In this document: positions 55,576-64,000 of the stretch, piece by piece
Position numbering within the stretch: the stretch's first letter is position 1
How the letters are laid out: every line of letters begins with the position of its first letter
Assembly: GCA_963922205.1 (NCBI GenBank)
Contig: CAWUHX010000226.1
Coordinates: forward strand, 496,001-560,000
Source: Romanomermis culicivorax
Lineage: Eukaryota > Nematoda > Enoplea > Mermithida > Mermithidae
DNA length: 64,000 bases
Direction of reading: 5' to 3'
Notes under the pieces: model-generated
Databases searched by the model: none
Seen by the model: only the letters and a program-made list of their open reading frames with translations
What the model was told of the DNA's origin: nothing
Position numbers and translations under genes: made by a program

Positions 55576-56523
55576 AAGGTATCGACACTGTACTGTCCAA
55601 ACTCCAAAATGACAGTGGATGAGCATGATGTTTTCTAAATGATTGTCGCGCCCTTCCCATTCCCCTTGAAGAAATTTAGGTTTTCTGCTGTATAAGGTTA
55701 TACACCAAGTTAAAATTGCGTTTCAAATATAAACTCACTTTCTTGGTCACTGCATCTATAATTCGAAAGTAATTGGGTCACTGGTCACGGGTTTTGCAGC
55801 AAGGAATACTGTAAATGGCGGGGAAGTAGGTTGCTAGATTTTTGGCTTTCGGAGTGCAGATGTTGTAACCTCGCACTTGAATATCTACCGAGGTTTATGA
55901 AATCAGGTTAATGTACTCGGAGCCGAAATTTAAGATCCAGTTCAACGAACAGGAATTTTTTTTTGTGAAAATTGATTTATCAAACGTACCCTTTCGGTCG
56001 TTTGAGGAAGTCAGCGAAGCGCTCTTAACTTTGCGTCGTTCGATCTCAAAACCGATAATTTAAGGAGTTTAATAGACTTAGATATCCAACAGAAATATTA
56101 AATATAAAAATGTAGCAAAAAAGCCGTATGAACATTAATAGCAATATAGTGTACAATAATCCATGAATAATTAATTAAGTCCGAAAAAATCACAATTTAC
56201 GCGGCAGGTTTGTACAAAAGTAGCGAATAAAAATCAACGGAAGACTGTAATAAGCGCTAAGTTTCCAAAACAGACGATAAAAGTGACATTAACTTCGATT
56301 TCCTAAAACAGTCAAATTTAAGGAATTTTCATATTCGAATGATTCTGAATGAAATGTCAAGTAAGTAACTACGAAGTCTCCTGCCAATAAAATTTCTCTC
56401 AATTCTTAAAGACATTTCGACAAGTTGTTCATTTTTATACACAAATGCTTACTTTCTTCGAGATAGATATTTTCAGAATTGTGCCTTAGGATAATTAATG
56501 AATTGATCTTTCTTATATGCTGG
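55576..56523. other. Intergenic sequence downstream of ced-6
   Basis: AT-rich; between the MITE and the stop codon of the minus-strand ced-6 gene. I see no ORF or repeat of note. Confidence 0.5.
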
Positions 56524-56744
56524 TTATTTGAATGGATCACCAGCAGACGTAGATTGTTGTTGTTGCTGGTCGTCCAAAATGAAACAGGCTTCGCCGCCGG
56601 ACGTAAAATCCTCGTGCCCGAACGTCAATCCGCGTTTGTAACCTTCTCGCATTTCGGCCAATAAAGCTTCGTTGCGCTGTATTTCGCAGGCTAATTGTTC
56701 GTTCGTCATTTCTTGTTCGTTTTTATTGCTGTTATTTATTATTT
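56524..56744 (-). CDS. ced-6: ced-6 exon 6 (C-terminus)
   Basis: Acceptor TTTCTCCTAG; the first two bases complete Glu. Encodes IINNSNKNEQEMTNEQLACE and a Gln-rich end closing SAGDPFK then stop. Joined on phase agreement across a 2.76-kb intron and on its similarity in style to CED-6 tails, so less certain than exons 2-4. Confidence 0.72.
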
Positions 56745-59700
56745 CTAGGAGAAAAAATATTACTGAAACCATAAAACGGTGTCGAGTTCTTGCTTGCTGA
56801 CGACCGAGTACAGATAAGGTGCTTCTCGCACTTTCGATTGTGTAGCGTTTACAGCCTTTTATTGTTTATTTCTATTTTTTGTTAAAATTTTTTTTCAGAC
56901 CCGATAAACATGTTATACTTTTTCCGGACCCGATAAACATGTTGAAGGGCTTCCTGCGTGGCGCCGGAGGCGGCCATTTTTCCTTAGCCCTGGTCGGGAT
57001 GATCTCACCTATCCCGACATTGGGCAGTGGTGGGATAGCTCCTGCGCCACCCAGGTAGCCCTTGAACAAACACATGGTGCAGATTATTTTGCCCAACGTG
57101 ATGTGTGGATATGACTCGAGATCAGATAAAAATAAACAATTTTTGTATATAGAAAATACTCTTGTGCAGTGACTCGAAATGCACCCGAGCGACTATCGAT
57201 TAATTCATTTACAGACGATTGTTTGGATCAAATTTTGACTCCTGATTCCAAATTGCAGATAATCGCTACTCCGAATATGTGAACGATTCGCAATCAGAAG
57301 GTGCAAGAAAGTAAGACAGAAACGTTAACCTAATTTCTATGTTCCGTGTTCTTTAGTTTTCACATTATTTCGAATTTATGCTAATAAAGTTGAAATAGGC
57401 CCTTTTGAACAACCTGAAATTTGCAGCTTACCTACTTCACGTACTCATCTCATTTTCAGTCGGCCATACAAAAACTCCGTCAGAGTACGTTGATGCAGGC
57501 TTGAAATAGGGAGTAAAACTTCTATGCAACCTAATTTACATATTCTACATTATGTATTTCCACAATTTCATTGAAATGATATGTGACAATTCAAAGTATT
57601 TTAGCTCAGTTTGCCATATTTGCTTTACACACCGCTTTGCAATTTTCGACCACTCCACATAGTTGACCACATTTTACAACTTTTTGGGACAAAAAGAGTC
57701 GTCGCAAAAAAATTGGAATCATGAGACTGAGTGCATAATCGATAAAGAATATAGACATTTCTACAAATAATTTATGAAATAAGAACTTTTTTTTATTTGA
57801 GGTGCTCGTAATATCCTGATGTCATTACTCATTAATAACATTAATATTGCAAAAAAATACGCCACAAACTTCGCCAGAATAAAAAGTTTAAAAATGAGCA
57901 ATCAAATACCAACAGGGAGCCAAAACTTATAGATTTCAATCGTACTTGTAAAGGCTCTGACTATTTGAGTCTTGGGGTAAAAGCCTAACTCCTTCCGAAA
58001 TATGGGGATCGAATGTACTTTCTCGACCGAAAAATGGAAAAACGAGCTCATTATTACCAACGACTTTTACTTAGTGCGGTAGAGCGCTTTTTTGACGTGA
58101 TGCTCCGAAAAATGACACTTATCGACCGATTGTATAATTTTGAGTAGAAAATAGGTATTTGCTCCGATTTCTTATCTACAGGGGGTGGGAATTTGCCGGC
58201 TTAAAAGTTAAAAAGGATCGTCAGAAGGTGATTATTCGATTGACTTTTTTGCGAGGGGGTGGGTCTACAATCCCTTCACCTACAGATAAGATTTGAGCAT
58301 ATACCATTAGCCACTTTTCTACAACTATAAGCACTTATTTTTTGTCGGAAATAAAATTTTTTCTGAGTCCCAATCATACATGAACAGCATAGAAATTCTG
58401 ATGGAAGTCGGCCAGTATGGGGGGGGGGGATGTGAGATAGAAAATTTTTTCGTTCGTGATAACGAAAAGAAAGGTCTTCTAACATCCAAGCAGTATATTC
58501 TTCATCCTATATTTGTCAAATATGTGAAACTATTTGCTTGGACAGCACTTTTTAAAGTTTTAATTTTACTTCTTTGGAATCAAGTATGCTTCGTTTAGAA
58601 GGATCGTTTAACAACAAAATCATTTTCATTCTTATGACGACTTTCTCTTCTCTCTTGCTCATTTTCCTTCGTCATCTTCTCAATCATCGCTGGAGGTCAA
58701 ATCTGCTGGGTGTCACCAAGAATGTGCTGGTGGTCAATCAAAATCAGCTGAGGGTCAATATCTCAGAAACTGCTCGAACGCACGTATGGTCTCAATCGGG
58801 CCTGTAGGCAGGGGGAGTTTAGGGGGGCATGGCACCCCGAAATTTTTCAAGTGTCAAGAAAAGCAAAGGTACCTTTTGTATTCTTTTCTTCAATAAAAAG
58901 TTCAGTCAGAAATGCCAATTTTACAGTAAATTGAGTGAAAAAATGTGTGCCCTCCGAAAAAAATTTCTAGCTACAGGCCTGGTCTCAATTGTAAAAACGT
59001 GAAAATGCAAAAAAAATTTTTTGATAAATTTGACCGATAAGTTTTTTTTCACCCGTCAAAACAAAGTTTTTGATTTTAGACCTTACTTTGCCCGTTAGGT
59101 TAAAATTTCCAATAAGCTGCAACGGATTCAAAGGAACTTGGTTTATTTTGCACACCTATACATAATCGGGGAATAACTTATAATTCTAGGTCTAATCAAA
59201 GTTCAAGTTGAACAGTGATTCATGCAGTAATCCTTATTTTGAAAAAAAGTTATCTATGTCGCCGATGAATCAGACGCTGACTAATTTTACGTAAAACGAT
59301 GACTGTTTAAAAATGTCATCAAAGAAAGAAAATTCGACGACAACGATTTCTCAGTTGTCGAAAACTCTCGCGGAAGCTTATCACTAGCAAGCGTCTAGGA
59401 TTTGGTAAAAGAAATCATTTTCTCAGAATTAACAGCTGTTTAGTACTAGAGTAGAATAATAAGTCTGATAAAAGAAATATAAATTTTAGGTAGTCCGATT
59501 ATATACCCAGTTTTGAAAATTCGATGGGAACTTCGCCAGCTCTCGGATCAAATTCACGATCGAAAAGTAATTCGCAAACTTTGTTCGTTAGTTGTTGCTG
59601 TGCTGGCGCCGCTGATAAATCTTTCATCAACTCCATATTGCTTATTTTCGACGCGTCGCTTTGCTGTGCTTTCTTTTTCGGTAAAGAATGAATTATTCTA

Positions 59701-61858
59701 GGCAGTTCCTGAGGTGGGGGCGGAATCTGCAGAAGAGAAGTGCGAAAATGAATTCTTGATGACGATCATCTAGTGGAAATTAACATAGTGGAAAAGATTA
59801 TGGAAGGAAATAAATTTCGTAACTAACATTTTTTATTTACTTTAAATGAGTTGATTCCTCCCTGATTCAAAAGAATGGCATGTTTAGCACGAAGAAAAAA
59901 TCATAAAAATGCATTTTTGTAGTTCTTTCAAAACGAACGGTTTTAGAGCGAAATTTGCTTCAAATTTTTAAGAACCTTGAGCCATCTCACCGGAATCGGA
60001 CTCGAAGGTAAAGGCGGTAATTCGGGATCTTCATTCAATATCAACGCTCCGTTAGACGTCGAAGACAACGAATCGAAACTTTCCCATTTGGGTTTTAAAT
60101 AGGCGCCATCATCGACGGACGTGTTTTTCGCCATTGAACGTTGAAATTGCGCCAATTGTTGCTTCAAATCGGCGTTTTCGCGTTCCAATTCCTGTATTCG
60201 CTTCCTAAGAAGATCGACTAATTTCTTCATTTGAGAACTACCGTCACGATTAATTGTTGATCTGGAAATTGTAGAATTAGCGCCGTTTGTCATCGGTTGA
60301 GCTTTATTATTCGAATCCAAAAATTGGCGATAAGCCAAGTCAAAAGCTTCTCCTGTTAAAAAGAAAACTAACTGAAAATTATCGAACAAGGAAGAGAGAT
60401 GACTGACTATTTAAAAAGATTATGGAATGTTCAAATAAATATTCGGTCATTTTGTAATAATTTTCCTAATCGAATAATTTTTCGATTCATTGTGTACTAC
60501 AGAGTACCTAACAATGTTCATTTCCTCTTTGGAAACCCTGCAAACTCGATCTAGAATCAATATTATATTGATAGACAGAATAGAGGTAATAAAATACTTC
60601 AAAGTGTCTTAACGCATAAAATACATGAAGTTCAGAATTTTTGCCTAATGAATCGGAAAAATAACTCATGCATCATTAGATTGATACGAAATCGAAAAAC
60701 TTCATCAACTTTCATACCGGAAACAACAGAAATTTTAAATGCTTATTTTCCAAACTGCGTCAAAATTGCAGTTGAAAGCGCATGCTACACCGCTATAATC
60801 TTGCATTAATGAAATCAGAAAAAATATTTTAGGGGTTGAAAACGCTCTCCTTTTTAAAATATTACCAGGCAATTTTGAATTTGGAGAAGCATTCATTACC
60901 AATCGTTAAAGTAATTTGTTCGGCCAATCGATCGCTCAAAAATACGAAACATCTGTGATGTTCTTCACTTTGACATGCGCCTTTCGTCGTCGCGCTGCCC
61001 GACGGAATGTTTATCTTTGCAATGAATGCGAATAAACGCTTGTCGTGTTTGTCGTCGGCACAGAAAGATATTTTATGTAATGGAAGAGTTTGACGGATCA
61101 AATGACTTTTGGCATCGACCATTTTGACGCCTTTGACGCTGATGTGTAATTCAATCTTGGGCATGTCAACGATTCCTGAAGAAAATAAAATATTACAAAT
61201 AACAACTGACGTACATAGTTGATCGATCAATAGACTCGAAAAAATATAACTCAAGTATTAGAACCAAACACAGCTGGTAAAAATAGTGATGATCACAAGA
61301 AAAAACTTCAACAGACTGGACTGGTGCTTTCGATTTGAATATGGAATCGCAACCTCTGGAACTTGTAGAATAAAGATTACACAGAAAAAACAAAAAAGCT
61401 CAATTTTTCCATTGGTTGTCTAGAATTGCGCAACTTCTGATAGAAATTTTGAACTTTCAGTTCCGTTTCAGACGAGCAACAACGTTATACCAGAATATGT
61501 TCCTAGAAATCGCCGTAAGAAAAACACTGCACCTTCACAACGCTTCTGATCCTGCTGAAACTTTAAACGTCGAATCGCATCTTTAATCATATCAGTTCCT
61601 TTTGGACGATCGACTGTGACGTCGCCCATAAATTTGACCGTATATTTGACGACGCCTTCTGATAAATCGTCGGGTGAATGAATCCAACTGCGATTGTATG
61701 AAGCATTGCCAACAAAAAGAATGTGAAGAGAATAGAATTATTATCAAACACGCGGAAATAAAATAGAAACTACCTGCAGAACCGGCATTGGAACTTGTGG
61801 AACTTGTTCGTCGCAGAGTCGAATTTACATTCTGTACCCATTTTGAAACGCTGTTCAT
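56524..61858 (-). CDS. ced-6: CED-6/GULP engulfment adaptor, six exons
   Basis: Exons 61858-61774, 61687-61533, 61175-60900, 60352-59991, 59726-59507 and 56744-56524. A phosphotyrosine-binding domain spans exons 2-4: WIHSPDDL at its start, KFMGDVTVDRPKGTDMIKDA, PKIELHISVKGVKM, ISFCADDKHDKRLFAFIAK, and LTIGEAFDLAYRQFLDSN at its end. A leucine-zipper segment (LLRKRIQELERENADLKQQL) follows in exon 4. Next come proline-rich motifs (ELPPLPSSPIP, PPPPQELP), FDPRAG in exon 5 and a Gln-rich C-terminus. CED-6 is the cytoplasmic adaptor that binds the NPxY tail of the CED-1/Draper receptor during removal of apoptotic cells, and it dimerises through the zipper. Phases agree at junctions 2-3, 3-4, 4-5 and 5-6; junction 1-2 is off by one base, so exon 1 or a micro-exon needs checking. 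About 440 aa. Confidence 0.9.
56890..57110. repeat. GC-rich island with direct repeat of CCCGATAAACATGTT
   Basis: Within ced-6 intron 5. CCCGATAAACATGTT occurs twice, 31 bp apart (about 56900 and 56931), followed by 150 bp of GC-rich sequence with GGCGCCGGAGGCGGCC and GGTGGGATAGCTCCTGCGCC. It could be a degraded SINE or a foreign insertion; not assigned. Confidence 0.4.
58395..58775 (+). repeat. Dispersed repeat R, copy 2 (ced-6 intron 5)
   Basis: Ordered matches to 42715-43047, including AGGTCTTCTAACATCCAAGC, CTATTTGCTTGGACAGCACT and ATGACGACTTTCTCTTCTC. Contains a run of ten G at 58419-58428. Confidence 0.6.
59507..59726 (-). CDS. ced-6: ced-6 exon 5
   Basis: Acceptor TCTTCTGCAG, then IPPPPQELPRII, a Lys/Gln-rich part, and LLFDREFDPRAGE. 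The donor CTGG then GTATAT is weak but gives the phase needed by exon 6; reading on meets TAA two codons later. Confidence 0.82.
59991..60352 (-). CDS. ced-6: ced-6 exon 4 (PTB end, leucine zipper)
   Basis: Acceptor TTTTTAACAG, donor ATTCCG then GTGAGA in phase 0. Begins EAFDLAYRQFL, then the zipper helix and a Ser-rich linker ending LPPLPSSPIP. Confidence 0.92.
60900..61175 (-). CDS. ced-6: ced-6 exon 3 (PTB domain core)
   Basis: Acceptor TTTCTTCAG, donor ACGATTG then GTAATG. 91 codons with the conserved FCADDKHDKR and CFVFLSDRLAEQITLTI blocks. Confidence 0.92.
61533..61687 (-). CDS. ced-6: ced-6 exon 2 (PTB domain start)
   Basis: The only AG available before the conserved Trp gives acceptor AATCGCAG then T TGG ATT. 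Encodes WIHSPDD to KFQQDQKRCE; donor GAAG then GTGCAG, phase 1. The frame is also open upstream of the acceptor (NASYNRS). Confidence 0.85.
61774..61858 (-). CDS. ced-6: ced-6 exon 1 (start)
   Basis: ATG at 61858, 28 codons beginning MNSVSKWVQNVNS, Ser/Thr-rich like other CED-6 N-termini. The donor GCAG then GTAGTT ends in phase 1, whereas exon 2 as read needs phase 2. Confidence 0.6.
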
Positions 61859-64000
61859 AGCGAAATTTTAACATAAATTGGTAGATCTTCAAGAATTATG
61901 GCTTTGTTCGTGTGCGCAACGAAAACTAAAAGAACGGCATAGATTTCTTTTGACTTGACAGTGAAAGAGAGAGATCGTGAACAGGAACAAGAAGGTTTGA
62001 AGTACATAGTCATTTTAGGGGGCTGGGCCCCTAAAAATTATAGTTATTATACATTAAAATATAGTTTTTATCAGAGGTCCCCATGGTCAGATTTTTTAGG
62101 TAGGGGTAAAATCGAAAATTCGCGGGGGTAGTGCGGCTAAATGTCTATTAAACATTTTTGGGGAATTTAAGTAGGGTGGGTATTACCCCCACCTAAAGTC
62201 CTTAAAATCAATCACTGGCTGCCTAATTTTGAGACAAAATGGCGTGTTTGGTGGACATTTAGCTACACTACCCCCGCAAATTTTCTATTTTACCCTTACC
62301 TGAAAAATCTGACCTTGGAGACCTCTGGGTAATACCACCCTCATACCCCTCCCCATGGGACACTCTGGTTATTATAATTATCAATGTTATACTTTTGTTT
62401 AATATAGTTATTTTCATTCAATTTTTGGTTTAAAGTAAGTGTTTTACAGGCTCTAAAATCATAAAACACCGAAAATTTTTCGGCACTTCGCGCCGCATTT
62501 CATTCTATAATTTTTCGGATTGGCAGTTTACTGTTTTCCTACAAATCAAACTTTCCGGGGAAAAAAATTTCGAGAAAGGGGAAAAATATGGGGGGAAAAA
62601 ATACCAAAGAATAGATAAATTTTGGTGCATTTAAGAAGTCAAAATCTACATTCTTCCAACTTTTTTGTAAGTATAATTTTAAATACGGAGCCGAGTTTGA
62701 ATTCATTGTCATGATGGAGGTGACTTCCAAAAAAAGTTTAATTTGAATTTTTTCGAACCCATGAAAGTATGAACAACTGTTTTTGTCCTGTACCTTTTCC
62801 CCAAATGGGCAAAAGTCAGAATTTTTTCCCCCATTTTCCCCAAGTCATTTCTTCGCTTAAAACTGCTTATAGACGCTTTATTTGAGTGTTTTTGGGCTTT
62901 TTAAACCATTCTGATAGTTTTAAAGCCGTAAATTCATTAAAACTGAAGAAAAAATTGAAATTTTTGAGTTTGAAGTCTAATTTACAAGCATTGTGGAACA
63001 AATATTCCAGCAAACTATGCAATGGCATAATGACTTTAAATCATACATGTAATTGGGGGGGGGAGTGCTATGGGAACCCCCCCCCAGAAATCGTCGACCA
63101 TATGGCTAGCCATTGAGCGACCCCCCAGGATTTTCCAATCCTATGGCTAGCCATATGGTAGCCCTAGGGACCCCCATAGTTTTAGTCGAAAAAATACTGA
63201 AAAATGTCATTTTTTCCATGAAAAATGTCAATTTTTGAGCAAAAAATGGTCAAAAACGTCAATTTTCTTGGCGCTTCGCGCCATAAGTACATATTTTATC
63301 ATTTTTTAGACAAAAATTACTACTTTTTAAACCGTTTTTCGGACATTTTTCATGGAATAAATCGAATTTTTTTCCTTCAGGGACCCCTCCCCCCAAAATT
63401 TTGGGAATTACTGACCCCCGGCCCCAAAAAAGTGCTCCAACCCCCTCCCCCCATACCTCGGAGCTCCGTTATATGTATGCTTTAAATTACTTGAGGAATC
63501 GACCGCTAAGGATTCTACGATGATGAAAGCCCAAAAAATGTTATACTCTTTCCGGCACGAAGCGTGGAAAATTTTTTTTGGGTGTTGACATTCTGCGACA
63601 CTGGAAAATCAATTTTCCGAACATTTATCTCAAGAATTAGATTCGAATTTTATGTTCAAAATTCGTAATTTTTGACTTTTTCGCCTCTCAATCCCTTTCC
63701 AATTACAGGTATGTACTATGTTCGTGCACGAAAAAAACGCTGGTCCAGTTGTCGCCAGATCAAATTTTTAGGAATTGCCAGGTTTTTCAGAAAAATAGTG
63801 CCAGAAAAATGAGAGATCGATTTCAAATAATACCAGATTTTCAATGCTAAACATAACGAGACTAAAACTCTTTCTAAACATAGAAATCACAAGATTGATA
63901 GAAGATTCGCATTTTTTCCTTGACAGAGTTTTTGATTTGAGAAAGATCAATACGTCAAGCCTCTAAGCTATTTGAAGCGATTATTTCTTTCCTAACATAA
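61859..64000. other. Upstream region of ced-6 to the window edge
   Basis: No supported exon. Holds the hairpin element at 62071-62330, poly-G/poly-C runs near 63055 and 63078, and repeated palindromic motifs (CTAGCCATATGG, GCGCTTCGCGCC). The ced-6 promoter should lie in the first few hundred bases, without a clear TATA box. Confidence 0.5.
62071..62330. mobile_element. Hairpin (inverted-repeat) element, about 75-bp arms
   Basis: The left arm reads AGAGGTCCCCATGGTCAGAT, then TTTTTAGGTAGGGGTAAAAT, then GCGGGGGTAGTG. The right arm, complemented, reads AGAGGTCTCCAAGGTCAGAT, then TTTTCAGGTAAGGGTAAAAT, then GCGGGGGTAGTG. About 105 bp between the arms. No ORF; MITE-like, target duplication not seen. 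Confidence 0.78.

Noticed and set aside
1..64000. CRISPR array, insertion sequence or bacterial operon
   Set aside because: No regularly spaced short repeats with unique spacers; gene structure is eukaryotic throughout.

Overview
This is an AT-rich eukaryotic (animal) window with intron-containing genes, pyrimidine-AG acceptors and a very heavy load of transposable elements. The gene set (an NR2E3/FAX-1-type nuclear receptor, a CED-6/GULP engulfment adaptor, a class-A-like GPCR) and degenerate TTAGGC-like arrays point to an ecdysozoan, most likely a nematode. The phylum-level call is inference. No bacterial-type operons, CRISPR arrays or functional tRNA genes were found.

Layout. (1) 387-3988, minus: a partial coiled-coil gene of unknown family that runs off the left edge; its intron holds telomere-like hexamers and an inverted-repeat element. 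(2) 3989-11191: the 7.2 kb region between two divergent genes, with a 1.1 kb foldback-like element and a MITE. (3) 11192-24739, plus: a complete nine-exon fax-1/NR2E3 gene. All splice phases agree and it encodes 737 aa; its introns contain a tRNA-derived SINE with target duplication, MITEs and an inverted-subrepeat element. (4) 26654-30210, minus: a two-exon seven-transmembrane receptor of 443 aa, convergent with fax-1. Its intron carries a decayed LINE reverse-transcriptase fragment that is itself split by a MITE. (5) 30.2-56.5 kb: a gene-poor transposon landscape. It contains a mariner pseudo-element with a palindromic element inside it, four TTAA-flanked piggyBac-type MITEs, a GCGGAT-subrepeat foldback with an AT-rich core, at least nine copies of a 250-bp MITE over the window, a three-level nest (pogo/Tigger-like remnant, then SINE, then foldback with 9-bp target duplication), and a very young LTR retrotransposon. 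(6) 56524-61858, minus: ced-6 in six exons. (7) 61859-64000: upstream region with a long hairpin.

The most notable item is the LTR element at 51213-55369. Its 830-bp LTRs look identical, it has a 4-bp target duplication, and its only gene encodes a 791-aa Gag with four CCHC knuckles, an in-frame 67-aa tandem duplication and a short pol-like remnant. It has no protease, reverse transcriptase or integrase. It looks like a recently moving Gag-only derivative that must borrow Pol from another element.

A second theme is a set of otherwise unrelated inverted-repeat elements whose arms are built from short (about 10-20 bp) tandem or dispersed subrepeats. There are five or six in 64 kb, and one is proven as an insertion by comparison with an intact SINE copy.
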